This document shows, piece after piece, positions 29,824 to 42,239 of a stretch of DNA of 64,000 nt. The DNA is from Patiria miniata (taxonomy: Eukaryota > Echinodermata > Asteroidea > Valvatida > Asterinidae), in contig NW_024037070.1 in the NCBI RefSeq assembly GCF_015706575.1, forward strand, positions 6,789,598 through 6,853,597, in the 5' to 3' direction. A program made the translations under genes and the position numbers. Position 1 is the stretch's first letter; every line of letters begins with the position of its first letter. The notes beneath the pieces were generated by a model. The model made no database searches, was not told the origin of the DNA, and was given only the letters and a program-made list of their open reading frames with translations.

Positions 29824-31595
29824 ATCAGAAGCTTGAGCATGGTGACTGGTGAAGCAACAACCGCTCAAATAAAGCTCAATGTACTTTCTACCAATTGCGT
29901 GTCAAATCCCAATTGATTAAAAAAATCATCACATGTGCAACTGGTCATCCTCATTGCTCATCATCATCACTAGAGTTTATCATACATGTGGGACCTGGCA
30001 CGATGACCACCTGTACATGTCACTGAATAACGATTCTCAATGTCACATGTGCATTTTAGTACATATGATACATGTAGCAATTTACATGTACATGTATTCT
30101 CCAGGGACCAGTGTTTTAAAGTGATGATTGTGTCACCTTCTTTATCTAGCTGGCGCCCTGTGTGATTTCAAGGCTGGAGACAGTGTGACTGTGACTGGTT
30201 CCCTCCACCTGTTGTCATAATTGGTGCACAGCCATTGTGCACACTCCACCTGTTATTTTGGTATTGAGCATGGCACCTTGCCTGATTATGCCACTCCCAT
30301 TCAGTAAAGGACTAGTCATCTACATGAAGCTATCACTCAGATCCTAATAATAGTTGGCTAAAACATACACATGTTCTTCAGGACACCATTCCTTAGTACT
30401 ACATGTATAAGAGAATTAAATACATTCGTGTATTGGATGTGCCTAAATAAGCGTAGTTGGCAATCTTGATATCCAACGGAAACGTCGTGTCAAAAACAAC
30501 AAGGTTTTGATTATTGAGAGAAATTTTGGGCTAAAATTAGGGCAACAGCAGTAAACGCATATTTAGGAAAACAAAAGATGGGCGAAAACAAAAACAAGGG
30601 TCGGCGAAGGGCAACATCATTTACATCTCCCTGACACAAATTTGACACACCACTGATGACTTCACAATGCAGTTTTCTCCATCTCTGCCAGTCATTGGTA
30701 GAGTTCAGACCTGTCCACTCTCAGATGTTCTCTCATCTGTTCGTTAGTCTGCCTCTCTTCCTCATGGAACTGTGCCTCTCAAGATGTCTTATCAGCAAGG
30801 CCTGTCTCTTTTTGCAGTTCCTGGCACAGCTTCCAAAATGTGCAAGGTGAAAGCCAATGCCCCTCCCCACAACAGCTGCTGAGAGCTCCTACTGTAGGAG
30901 GGAGAGCTGATGATAGATTGATTAAGGGCGCATTGTGCAGGGACCTGTGTGGTGTCTGTCATGAGGCAGACCAGTGGGGCTTTATTGGCAGACAGGTGGG
31001 CACAGGTGGTCCGCTCCACACTTGATCCCCTGGCATGATCCTAGTCATTGGGTGGCATCCAACAACAAGATTACCTCACATGCAAACACTCTGCTTAGAC
31101 TGCTTTTTGATGAAATGCCGTGGGTTTGTTCATGGTTTGTTCCACAAGTTTTACTACAAGATCTGACATGGGGCCGGGAGATTTCTTGGGTTTTACACTT
31201 ATACAGTACATACATACCAGCAACCTAACATATATAGCCAATTATATAGCCAATATCTGTTTTGTCCTTTACTTTAGTTCATAACTTTAAGGTCTATTTA
31301 CATTGTAAATATTTCTTGGAATCCTGTGATGTGATATTAATGTCATTGGCCATGAAATATAATTTAAGCGGACCTTGGGTCAACCTGCTATTTGTTTGCA
31401 CCGCGACGGTTCCATCAGCATCTAGCAGAAAAATAATGCTCAGGTCACAAAACTGAGAAATTGTGTGATTCTCTTGGAACAAGCAGCATCTCGACACAAC
31501 ATAATTGCAACCATGCTCATGTCACCCATAACGCGACGATCCACGGCAATTCCACGGCATGTAGACAGTCATGTGACTTCTTTAACAATAAGGGA
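29824..31595. other. Unassigned non-coding DNA
   Basis: No gene or defined repeat is supported, apart from ACATGTA-type runs near 30058-30098. Confidence 0.35.
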
Positions 31596-31644
31596 ATAAA
31601 TATGTGCTTGGCCAGTTCGGCTTGGGCCATTATCAGCGCCCATG
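31596..31644. mobile_element. Fragment of family F inverted repeat
   Basis: GGGAATAAATATGTGCTTGGCC and CCATTATCAGCGCCC match the arm and loop of the element at 54440-54577. The fragment stops where the telomere-like repeats begin. Confidence 0.5.
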
Positions 31645-31670
31645 CCCTAACCCTAACCCTAACCCTAACC
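31645..31670. repeat. Interstitial telomere-like repeat (CCCTAA)4
   Basis: Four perfect CCCTAA units plus CC sit exactly between a truncated family F fragment and a 5'-truncated family A element. The unit is the metazoan telomere sequence. Confidence 0.9.
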
Positions 31671-32150
31671 TTTTCAGAAATGGATGGGGTTGGAAATATA
31701 TAGCAAATATAGTTACACTGACTTTTTTGAGGTTTTGGGTTCTAAAATGCTATAAAAACCAAGAAAAACGATCGTTTTCCTGTAGTCTGGATCCCTGACT
31801 CCATATAAGAAGAAACAGAGCAGTTTACATACATTGGGGAATTGTAAGGTCAGGGAACTAGTCTAGCTGGCTCATACCCGTTCATAGGTTTGAAATCGAT
31901 TGCAAACAAGTGCGATGGCCAATTGGGGCCAGTATTTGAAAAAAAAGCCAGTTGTTTCCAACGCTGATCGGCCGATCAGCGTTGGAAATTGATACAAAAA
32001 TACCACTTTTCTTGAAAATGACAGTATACCAGGTGCCATGATTTTACAGGATGCTTTACACTGTCATTCACTAACAGTCCAGCAAGGTATTTCAAAATGA
32101 TTTAGTAGTTTTATTTTTTGATGTTTGCAAATGTTGTATTTTCCCTTTAA
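31671..32150 (+). mobile_element. Family A MITE, copy 3, left end missing
   Basis: It begins at TTTTCAGAAATGGATGGGG, an internal position of the family, so about 40 bp of the left terminus is absent. The right end TTCCCTTTAA is intact. A perfect 34-bp palindrome lies at 31955-31988 (half: TTTCCAACGCTGATCGG). Confidence 0.85.
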
Positions 32151-34175
32151 GGATTTTGGGGAACATAAGTATTGGGGAACATCAGGTAGACAACCATGTA
32201 TACGTACGACCAAAATTTTCCATGGTGGCAAGATTCTGTTCGTGTGCCATAAGTTAAATCGAAGGGGGATGATCATCTTGCACTAGGTGGCACTGTTTAT
32301 GGAAACAATATTTCATCTACATAACCGTATCCTACATGTTCTTCTTCTTTTCTGGTCGGGGGTGGGGGGCGAGGGTGGGGAGAGGGGGGAGTGGCCATTG
32401 GGTTGAACCCAATCCAATGTGACCCTCCCCTCCCCGCCAGCCACAGCCGTGAAAATTAGAAAGAAAAAGAGACATTCGCCCTTTAAATTACGGTTGGATT
32501 GGTGCCAGGGGCCTTCGTGAATATAATCATGTCCGTGCATTATTCGGAATGCAGTCATGAGTAGTTTTCCTCCTTGCGCTACATGTGTTTTGATTTAAAC
32601 CCTTGCCGGAGTTATGCTGAAAAAAATATATAATACAATATATCACGATCGGATTTGATCTTGTTACTAAACACTTTGTTTGGTTCAAATGCGTACGTAA
32701 TGGCTCAGTGCACAAGTACCCCTAGTCTTAGTATCATCCGTTGTCCGCGGAGCCCACAAGTTCCGCAATCGGTTGCAATTTTTTTTGCGACCCTGTGTGC
32801 CAGCCAGTTCTACTTTAGAAATTGTGACGTCCTTTCATGCAGAAATGTGAACTAAGCTGTTGATTGGTAACTTTGCTGCCGTGTTTTTGGCAGTAAGCCA
32901 ATGAGCAAAGGTTTCGCACAAATGTTTTTCAATGAGCAAATTTTTGGGTTCGCAATTTGAACACATAAACCCTAAACTGAACAGTGTCTTCCTGAAATGA
33001 CATCACAGCAACAGCAACCTCAGTTGTCCGGAAAAGCATGGACAATTTTTAAATGTTGAAAGAAGTGCACTTTTCAATCAAGTTAACCAAAAATGGAGTG
33101 TCAAATAGTTTTCATGATTTGAAGAGGAGTCGAAAGTTGCACAAATTGTGTTCCTAAGAAAAATTCATCTCACTAACCCTTTAAGTTCTGGCAGAAAAGA
33201 CTGGTTCCCACCTCCCTTTTAAAATCGATAAATTGGGGGGACCGGGAACCAGTCTACTCACAGGGCATATGGGCGATTTCAAGCAGCCCGTAATAAAAGC
33301 CTTTTTGAAATTGTTGCTAATTATGCCCAAAATAGTAACAAAACAAGAAGGGTCAAAATTTGATAAATAATCACATGTTTATGGTTCTTTTATATTCATA
33401 TTCACAAACTCATAATACTTTGTGAGTACCTTAACAGACACAATCTTACTACCACTATATGTCTTTGCTTTTCTTGGTCCGATACACAAGACAAATCGTG
33501 CAGAAAGGACAGCATGCCTGAGCCTGCTCATTCCAGCACTGCGCACGGCAGCCGAAACGATTCCCCCATCTGCTCGGGATCAATTCAATATGTTAGAAGT
33601 GGGATTTGCTCAATTATTTTGTTGTGATTATTTGACTTTGGAGCAGGAAGGGGCAGGTGGTTTTTACATTGGGACTATTCTGGGCCCTCTTCCCATATTC
33701 TCTGGCAATCTTGAATGATGAGAGACAGCATGAGCAGGATGCTGTAATGAAAGAGGAAGAGTTCAGAGAGAAAATCCGTGAGTGGACTGCCTCTGTTTTG
33801 TCCCCCCCCCCCCTACATAAAATGATCAGCATTAAGTAAAATAAAATATCAAACTGACAGTGGATTATTAAAAACTGATCATAAAGGCTGAAATAAAACT
33901 TACAAGTGCATGGATTGAACTTCAGTGTATTAAAATTATTGAAAATGAATAAAACTGCTTGCTTTGCTGACTGGATTGACCTGAAAAGTACAAATCAAAA
34001 GTTATTAGACGGCCTAATGAAAAGTTATTAGACGGCCAAAAAAATAATGTTTGGAGCATTATACATCATTGGCTGTGAGCATACAAATGGTTGTAAGATA
34101 GGTACTGTTTTGCATGGATTGGATGACCATTGTCCACACATTTTGTCTGCTTTTCCTGTACATTCATGCGTACAA
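32151..34175. other. Unassigned DNA with weak exon-like patch
   Basis: An inverted repeat at 33200-33256 pairs GACTGGTTCCC with GGGAACCAGTC, the same short motif used inside family A. At 33707-33769 one frame reads a charged stretch (NDERQHEQDAVMKEEEFREK) followed by the donor-like ATCC/GTGAGT; with no clear acceptor or homology I do not call a gene. A direct repeat AAAAGTTATTAGACGGCC occurs at about 34000 and 34020. Confidence 0.35.
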
Positions 34176-34599
34176 CCTTAACTCCCTAGGCCTTTTTGCT
34201 AGGATGTAGGCCTAGCCTCAATCCTGCAAAATCCTCCAATTGGCCTCATAGAAAATAGCATGTATGTAGCCTCAATCCTGCAAATTCCTCCATTATTTCT
34301 TGAATATGGTCTGTGGAGAGGTGACCACTGCCTGAATCCTGCAAATCCTGCGGCAGTGACTGTCAATATGTTGAGGCTTGGCCAGTGACATCCGGCATCC
34401 TGAAGCAGTGCGAAGGATTTCAAGCATAATCCAGGCCTATATTTATGCATGGCTGAGCAAAAACAACACAAGGTCCGGCCTAAGACCTTGACAAAATGCA
34501 TCCTACAAAATCAGTAACGCACTTTTGCCATGTAACCTCAATCCTCCAAATTCCTCCACTTTGGCAAAGAGGATTTTGAAGGATTCAGGGCGGTTAGGG
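34176..34599. mobile_element. Family C MITE, copy 2 (about 424 bp)
   Basis: Co-linear with 3704-4111: starts CCTTAACTCCCTAGGCC, has CCTCAATCCTGCAAAATCC units in the same order, shares ACAACACAAGGTCCGGCC, and ends GGGCGGTTAGGG. Extra bases occur inside the first units (GTAGGCCTAGCC). Confidence 0.75.
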
Positions 34600-35204
34600 A
34601 ATCCCTAATTTTATCATTGCAAAGACAGTTTTTGGAATTCATTTGATCTACAAGTAGCATGTGTTTCCCGCTCTGTTCATTAACATTTCTCATTATTGAG
34701 ACGTATCAGAAAAAAAACTACCAATAGTACAAGAAGTGCATACCCTATACTCCACACCTAATGTAATTAGGGAAGATGTTATGAGCCAATTTTCATGACA
34801 GATTGAAAACAAAAAAGCGGCATTTTGCAAATTTACACTGTCCTTGGGGATGGCACCTCGTACAATGGCCTGCCAGCTGTCCCGGGCATGTGATTGACAG
34901 CCTGCTGATGGCACAGCCCATTTTAACTAAATGCAAATACTGCTGGACTCTCTGGGATTGGAAATTATTATTGCAGTTGAGCCATCTGGTGCAGTGTTTT
35001 ATGGGCACTGTCAATGCAGGATGAGAAATTTGTTGAGGATGAAATATTCTCCATGATTAGAACACATGTGCATACATGGGGCTCTTCGGACTCGGTGCAG
35101 ATAATTAATTTGGGACACAGTGTTGGCCAGTGCATTTTTTTTGGTCAAGTCTGTTCATGTCAATTCTGCACAAAATGTTTATAAAAGTTGTATTCATAAA
35201 TACC
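34600..35204. other. Unassigned non-coding DNA
   Basis: No gene or repeat is supported. Confidence 0.35.
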
Positions 35205-35290
35205 TGAAACAGATTACCCATTTCTATTGGTCGAGAGCCTGTCACGGTAGGTGGTTTTAACCCTAAAAGGGCCAGGGGGGGGGGGGGGGG
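35205..35290. mobile_element. Fragment of family E terminal repeat
   Basis: ACAGATTACCCATTTCTATT, GGTCGAGAGCCTGTCACGGT and AGGTGGTTTTAACCC match the outer repeat of the element at 14243-15333. A poly-G run follows at 35275-35290. Confidence 0.6.
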
Positions 35291-36524
35291 AGGGGGGCAG
35301 AATCGGCGATAGCCTTGAAATTTTTTCCTTTTCGCGACATGAGCTGTTACGACTTTTTAGCCTCGAGCCTTGCGCATCTTTTGATACCAAAAACATAAAA
35401 ATCAGACCACGGGCTGCCGCACAGCGAAAAATTTTCCAGCGCCACGCGCCGCGAAAACTGAATTTTTCCATATACGTCATGTACACAGAGTAGAATTACT
35501 ATTTGTACATATGAATAATTAATTAGCCATAATTCCAAAACCCTTTGACCTATAATCATGAAATTTCTTGGGTATGTTCATGATGAGTTGCTCTATGCAT
35601 GTACCAAGTTTCAAAATTTTTCGTCACTCGTTGGCCGAGATCTTAGGAGTCCGCCCCCTATCTTTATCTTTATCTATCTTTATCTTACAAATTACATCTC
35701 GACTGGTTTTGCAACACAGAAATTTATAACCAACAATATGAAGCCTCTCACTGGAAATCTTTCTTCCTCCCCCTAGCTCCTCCCCCTCCCTCCCTTCCCC
35801 CACAAAATGGTTCTGGATCCATCAGTGTACACTTGTACTTTTTTTTTTTAACCAGGTTCTGCTTGATGACCAAAATGACCCCTACTTACCCCTAAAGATA
35901 GGAACAGCAGTGTACAGCTGAATGATGACTTGGCTTACAATGTTGAAAGTTACTTTCCCTTCAACTCCCAGCAGTAAAAAATGGTCCTATTCAGAGGTAA
36001 GTGGAACAATAAAGACACTGTTCTGCACGGATATCTTGGGGGGTAGGTTGTAGTTATGTCTTGGAGACTATTCCTGGCTTTATACCCTGTCATTGTTAAG
36101 TGGGTCACTCTACAAATTTGGGGTCCACTTTTTTGCTGTCCTTGTTACATCTGACAAAGTACCAAAGGCGTCCATCACTTCTCAAAAGTGGGGAGGGAGA
36201 TGGTACCTTGATCAGATGGGAGTGAGAAGCCTTAGGGGCGTGAGGTTGGGATTTTGGATTCTAGACGTTCTGTGGTGCAATCTGAGGCACTTTCTGACCA
36301 TTTTAACCAAAAGATCATCATTTAAACATCATTTTCGAGTTTGGAGTCATTGAATCAGCTATTCTGAGCTAGGAACCAAATGTACAAGTAGGCTACAATT
36401 TTTATTATAAAGTTATATTCTCAACCTTCTTATCCTATGTGAGTTTGATCACACAGTATTTTACCCCAGTTTGTTCAGAACTCCAAAACAGATAAGGAAG
36501 TGTTTGCCCTTTTCTGTTAACCTT
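35291..36524. other. Unassigned non-coding DNA
   Basis: Contains a (CTTTAT)n run at 35661-35688. No gene is supported. Confidence 0.35.
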
Positions 36525-36690
36525 TACGCAAATGCAATTCGAAGTTGAAGTCACGAAGGCATTCGCTGCGAAATTCGCCCGAGTTGAAACGTGTTCAACT
36601 TTTGCGAATTCGCAGTGAGAAAAGTCGCCCTTACATCACAAATTCGCGTTCGCGTTCGCTTTCGTGTTGAGTATGAATCGGCCTTGAGGG
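36525..36690. repeat. Dispersed repeat O, copy 2
   Basis: CGAAGTTGAAGTCACGAAGG, GAGTTGAAACGTGTTCAAC, TTGCGAATTCGCAGTGAG and TTCGCGTTCGCGTTCGCTTT correspond to the copy at 21480-21780. Confidence 0.5.
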
Positions 36691-37914
36691 ATCATATTCC
36701 CTCGATTTTTCCCCTGATCAATTTTTTACAAGCTAATTCAGCATTGATTGCACTCGACACCTGATCCCCTTACACATGTGTATGGATACACTTTCGTTGT
36801 ACGCATGTAAATTATGTACCTGTATACATTCTTGCTTCCTATTTTTAACAATAACAGTCTGGTCAAATAGGCTCCTATTTTGTTTCCCTGTTTCGTATTA
36901 TTGTTCGCTTCTAATTCACATGTGGCTGACGCGAATGATTGGTCACTTTTTGGAGAGTCCACATATAAAGATGAATTGTTTTGAAGTGCATACAACTTTT
37001 TGACAATGTACAATGTATGCCCTGGGTTCTTCGCAGGTATACAGCATCCATGCATGCCTTAGTTTACATGTAGCATTCCACGTAGAGAAAAAATCGGGGA
37101 AAAAAATCACCATTTCGTGAGTTTTTTTCACCAAACCCACATATACGGTACCGTACATCTTAACATTTGATGTAAAATGCACATTGACCATGGTGTTCCG
37201 CATGAAAAAACCATGGAATATGTTGTTTGAACAAGCAACTTTTTTCGAGCTGCAGACGTATCCCGTACGCGTACCATTTCTAATGGGCCCTAATTCTCGG
37301 GTAGCGCTGCCAAAATTCCCAAGACTGGATTTGATTCATCTCGTTGATAATGCCCTCTACAACTGCAATGACTTTACTGTGCTTGTTGAGACCAGCTGCC
37401 TATTTATTAAGGGGGAGGGAATATCAAAATTCACTCTTGGACAAAGCTACTCTGGCTTGTACAGTATACATGTTGGTAAATTCTGTGAGAGGCCTGGCCG
37501 GTGGGTGGGGTGTCTCCCCAGGAACTGGGGAACGGATTTAGCAATTAATCACCAAATCCAAAACATGAAATTCGTGAATGCTGGAGTGCTTGGATGCAAA
37601 TGCTGGTTTTAATCAGGCGGTGTTTGTGAAGGAAGGCCAGGAAGCGGTTGATTCCTTTTCAAATTTCTGACCAGGGTTTGTGCCGAAAAAAGAAAAACGT
37701 TACCATCCGTGAAAGATCACTTTTAATTCATTATGGTGGGGTGGCTGATGTTGGGCTAGAATGGGTAATGAAACTCACGAACAGCTCATAAGAAAGGGGT
37801 ATTTGCATGTTATATGTTATTGTTTTCTAATAAGTAATGGTTAAAAACTTGACTGAATTTGCTGTTTGAGTGCAATTATTTTATGATGTAGGCCTACTGG
37901 GTCTAGTTCCTTGA
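36691..37914. other. Unassigned non-coding DNA
   Basis: The 142-codon ORF at 37184-37612 starts in MTMVFRMKK and contains no recognisable domain. It overlaps a second ORF on the same strand, and I see no splice context. Probably not a gene. Confidence 0.35.
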
Positions 37915-38436
37915 TTAAAGGGAATATACATCATTTGCTTTTGCTGTAATTTTCAGAAATGGATGGAATTGGGGGGTTGGAAATATAAAGCAAATATAGT
38001 TACACTGACTTTTTGGAGGTTTTGGGTTCGAAAATGCTATAAAAACCAAGAAAAACGATCATTTTCCTGTAGTCTGGTTCCCCGACTCCATATAAGAAGA
38101 AACAGAGCAGTTTACATACATTGGGGAATTGTAAGGTCAGGGAACCAGTCTAGCTGGCTCGTACCCGTTCATAGGTTTGTAATCGATTGCAAACAAGTGC
38201 AATGGTCAATTGGGGCCAGTATTTGAAAAAAAGCCAGTTGTTTCCAACGCTGATCGGCCGATCAGCGTTGGAAATTGATACAAAAATAACACTTTTCTTG
38301 AAAATGACAGTATACCAGGTGCCATAATTTTACAGGATGCTTTAGACTGTCATTTACCAACATCCTATTAAGGTATTTCGCAAAAACATGGTAGTTTTAT
38401 TTTTGGATGTTTGCAAATGTTGTATATTCCCTTTAA
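37915..38436 (+). mobile_element. Family A MITE, best-preserved copy 4 (522 bp)
   Basis: The termini are TTAAAGGGAATATACATCAT and its inverse form ATGTTGTATATTCCCTTTAA. TTAA at both ends may be the target duplication. Inside, an outer inverted motif (AGTCTGGTTCCC with GGGAACCAGTCT) spans about 80 bp, and a perfect 34-bp palindrome sits at 38241-38274 (half: TTTCCAACGCTGATCGG). This copy is a good reference for the family. Confidence 0.9.
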
Positions 38437-38441
38437 CGTCT

Positions 38442-38888
38442 AAAAAAAGTACCAAAAAAAATGAAACCCAAATGTCGGGACCACTGTTTCAGTGAAGTTC
38501 TGCATGTAGGCCCTAGCACTTTCAAAATCTAGGATATGAAAGCTCAATTCAGAAGCTTTCTTTTTGTACAAGTATCATTCAAATCACTCATGTACTTTTC
38601 AAGAACACGGAATTTTAAACACAACCACCGTTTTAAAGTTCTGTCCATACACGGATCACAAAAAGGTGCGTGTTCTTCCAGCAAAATGAAAACAAAACAG
38701 AACTTTAAAACAGTGGTTGTGATTAAAATTCCGTAACTTGAAAAGTACATGAGTGAACTGAATGATTCTTGTACTAAAAGAAAGCTTATGATAAATATGA
38801 ATTGGGCTTTCATATCCTAAATTTTGAAAGTGCTACATGCAGACCTTCACTAAAACATTAATCCCGACATTTGGGTGTTTTTTTACTC
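38442..38888. mobile_element. Foldback element with arms of about 180 bp
   Basis: The left arm 38461-38643 and right arm 38698-38878 are inverted copies with few differences. Paired blocks include CCCAAATGTCGGGA/TCCCGACATTTGGG, CACTTTCAAAATCTAGGATA/TATCCTAAATTTTGAAAGTG and CACAACCACCGTTTTAAAGTT/AACTTTAAAACAGTGGTTGTG. The spacer is only about 54 bp. It starts within six bases of the right end of the family A copy. Confidence 0.85.
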
Positions 38889-39610
38889 ACCCTGTATGTG
38901 TGTCACTCCTCTGACGCAGGGGGTGTGTACAATATATTCCACAAAAGGATGACCAACTATTGGACAATGACCCACCATGGGGGGGGGAGGGGTAGTCTTT
39001 CAATTGTCCATTACCTCTTATGGCAATTCAGCCAATCCAAGCTGGAGGTTGTTTTAGTATGTAAAAGTGCATCATAGTGGGTGCACTGCAGTTTGGAGCA
39101 AACAGAAAGTTTCCAGGTGAACCTTGGTACTCACCAGATGGGAGCAATCTGGCCAAGCCTCTTACCCTAGGGACCTCAACCTGGCAGACATACAAAACAA
39201 AACCATCCACATATTTATAGGTCAGCAGATGCCCCATTTCCCTAATCAAATAGATGTTTATGCCATACTAGACCATCTCAAAGAGGCGGTGGCAACCCAG
39301 ACCTCCTAGCAAGCTGAGAGGCCTTCCTGGAACACACACAATAGGCTGGTTATTTTTACAAGTTTTTGGGGGACTGTAAGCAATTAGGTTTGCCTTAGGG
39401 TCCTAACAAACATGCACGCTCTTTCCAAAAGCTGAAAAACACATGTCCATTCTTGCAGCATCCATCTGTTTTTAAGGCGCAAAGAATCATTTGCTTTTTG
39501 TTGGTGCATATTTGAAGTAACAAAACTGCTCTTAATTTTAAGAAGGGTGCTTAAATAAAGGTATTTTATACAACATTTGCAAGTTACATAAAAAAAATCA
39601 AAAGTAAATA
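38889..39610. other. Unassigned non-coding DNA
   Basis: A short phrase at 39515-39560 (AAAACTGCTC, TTTTAAGAAGGGTGCT) resembles the interior of family D (AAAAGTGCTCAAAATCTAAAGAAGGGTGCT), so a relic of that family may be present. Confidence 0.35.
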
Positions 39611-39780
39611 CCTTACTTGACTGTAAGTGAATAATTGCTAGTCTCAAGAATCCTGTAAAATAATGCACCTACATGTATAGTGCTGTGATTTTTTTTTGAA
39701 CCGTGGAATTTTTGTATGAATTTCCAATGATGGTCGGCTGACCATCGTTGGAAAAAAACTGACCTTATTTCAAATACTGC
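39611..39780 (-). mobile_element. Family A MITE, partial copy 5
   Basis: CTTACTTGACTGTAAGTGAA, AGTCTCAAGAATCCTGTAAA and a palindrome with TTTCCAATGATGGTCGG and its partner identify a half copy. A poly-T run interrupts it. Confidence 0.65.
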
Positions 39781-40629
39781 CGAGTCAGGAGTCAGTGGTG
39801 GAAATGCGTCACACGCATGCATTGTCCTTTCCACCAAATGGACGAATCTTGCAGCCGGACAGTGGAAAAGCTCAAGTGGACCCAAAAATCAACCTTATCT
39901 TGAAGTCTAAACATAATTATTGATTGAGCTCATGACTTTAGTGGCTATAATTCCAGCCGGAGTTTGTTATCTTTTGCAATTGACGGAAAAGCTGTAAATC
40001 CCAAAGTGAGTTCGTAAAGGCATTCTGTCAGTGGCTATGGCCACGGCTAAGGACGTCATGTGAGAATCATGATGGCCTGCATTTGAGCGTTTGATTAGGA
40101 CAGAACCGAGTCCTTTCCTGGTGAGCTACTCAAATGCACCCATAAAGGCATGGCAGGGGAACAGGAGGGTTTCAATTACATTTAAGTAGGATAATGATTG
40201 ATAGAGGATAAATAGATTACAAGGGATTAAAGAAATTACAAGGGATTAGACCTGTTAACAACTACAAGGCACAATGGAGTACCCCTCATTAGCTGAGTAG
40301 TTCAACAGCTTGTTGTAAATTGTTGTGCTTGATTGGCATAAATCTCAAACCTGCAGTAAACAATATTGAGCAGGAATCATTGCTCAAGGCACTTTTATTT
40401 TTTTATTTTTTAGAGAACATCATGGACTTACAAGCCTTGCTCAAACTATTATTAGCAAAGGAAAATGTATGCATGCGTAAATGAAGTGAACAGATGTTTT
40501 TGGCAGTGGGTTCAGCGGCTTGGCCGGCCATATTGTATTTATAAATACATGTATAACATGGGGCAAAGGATCTCAAATGTATTCAGTCTTAGTAACCTCT
40601 GCTGCATGTTACAATTATAATGGGAATAT
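39781..40629. other. Unassigned non-coding DNA
   Basis: No gene is supported. Direct repetition of ATTACAAGGGATTA occurs at about 40217 and 40236. Confidence 0.35.
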
Positions 40630-40843
40630 CTTTACCAAATTTATATCGGCTGACCACGGGAAATTGAATTTTAAAAAATTCACTTTTCTTGAAAATGATG
40701 GCACATTAGGTGCCATGATTTCACAGGATGCTTGAGACTATTGTTCACTTTCATTTTGTACAGTCAAGTATGGTACCCCATTTCATAATAATTTGGTAGT
40801 TTTTTATGTTAGCAAGTGTTGCATATATATTATTACCTTTAAA
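40630..40843 (+). mobile_element. Family A MITE, partial copy 6
   Basis: CACTTTTCTTGAAAATGATG, AGGTGCCATGATTTCACAGG, ATGCTTGAGACT and the end TTACCTTTAA show the right half of a family A element. Its terminal TTAA (40840-40843) is shared with the next copy. Confidence 0.7.
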
Positions 40844-41312
40844 GGGAAAATACAATATTTGCAAACTTCGAAATATAAAACTACCAAGTTGTTACAGAAT
40901 ACCTTACTAAGATGTCAACTGGTAAATGACAGTCCTGTAAAATTATGGCACCAGGTGAGAAGTAATTTTCAAGAAAAATGGTACGTTTGTATACATTTCC
41001 AACGGTGGTTGGCCAACCACCGTTGGAAAACTGCTCCAAATTTACCATTTTTTTTTTTTTAGTCCAAATTTTGTTTGCTAGTGGTTCCATGTTCATGAAC
41101 GGGTGCAGGTCAGCTAGACTGGTTCCCTTACCTTTCAATTTTCCTGCATATTTTATCCATTACAACTTCAGTTTTTCTTGGTTTTTCCAGCATTTTCGAA
41201 CACAAAACTTCAAACATGTCAGTGTTACAATATTTGATCTTTTATACTACCCCCCCCCCCCCAAACAGTTCATTTCTGAAAATTTCAGCAAAAGCCAATG
41301 ATGTACATTGTC
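40840..41312 (-). mobile_element. Family A MITE, copy 7, back to back with copy 6
   Basis: It starts TTAAAGGGAAAATACAATAT and carries a perfect 34-bp palindrome at 40996-41029 (half: TTTCCAACGGTGGTTGG), then AGCTAGACTGGTTCCC and TTTCTGAAAATTTCAGC. The far end is degraded (GATGTACATTGTC). Confidence 0.8.
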
Positions 41313-42239
41313 ATTCTAGTTCCTTCACCTGTGCATGCTTATAGTGGTTCATTCTAAAGTCTATTTTTTACGACATGTTTTTGACAAGTAACTTTTTTTT
41401 AGTCCTTGTTGGACTGCGTGGTTCTTGTCAGTTTTTACAGTGTGTTTCTAATCAGACCCAGACTGTCATTTATCATGTTTCCCAATTTCTTCCTTACTTC
41501 GCAGGGTGCGGAATGACATTAGCCACACAAAAATATTTAAAGCGTTGGGCCTCTGCGGTGAGTCTTCTGAAAACTCAGGGGTCCTGGCGGACAGCATGTT
41601 CTGCAGATTTGTGTTAAATCTGTTGGCACCCCCAAGCATATTATGATCAGGCTCAACTGAGCAATGTCAGAAATGTCAAAGTCTGTGGAGTTGTGATTGA
41701 TCATGCTTGTTAAGCAGCTAGAATGTGAGAGGACTGTTTAACCTGAAACCTTTAAAGTTTTGAAAGCACGTGCTCTTTGGTGAAGTATTTTCCTAGCAAA
41801 TCAATTTTTCATACACAATTTCAGCTTTTATGGATTTTGTCCACACTTCTAATCACCAGAGAAATGTACCTGTGCACCCGTTTTTGAATGAAGTTGTGAG
41901 AATCTTGCCTTTCAGTTTCTTCTTCCTGTTGATATTGGGGAAACTGTACACTATTGGTCCTTGACATGTCATAGGTAAAATTTTGTCCTTTCTCTATGAT
42001 TGTACTCACATGATAAAAGACCTGGTTTTTTTAAATTGACATTGCCAAAAAAAGGCAGCCACTGAGTATATCACCCACAACACTCAACAAAAGCAATGCA
42101 TAGTCCCCCCTCCTCCCCCCCCCCCCTGCTTTTCATATTAGATTTATTGGGGCGGAAAATGTTTGACCCTCGTTGGAAATTTATAAAAAAAAAATTTTTT
42201 ACCGAAAAGGTAATTATGAATCTTCAGCTGAGGTAATTA
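41313..42239. other. Unassigned non-coding DNA
   Basis: A C-rich run lies at 42104-42126. No gene is supported. Confidence 0.35.

Noticed and set aside
37184-37612. 142-codon ORF as a gene
   Set aside because: No domain, no splice context, and a second overlapping ORF in another frame.
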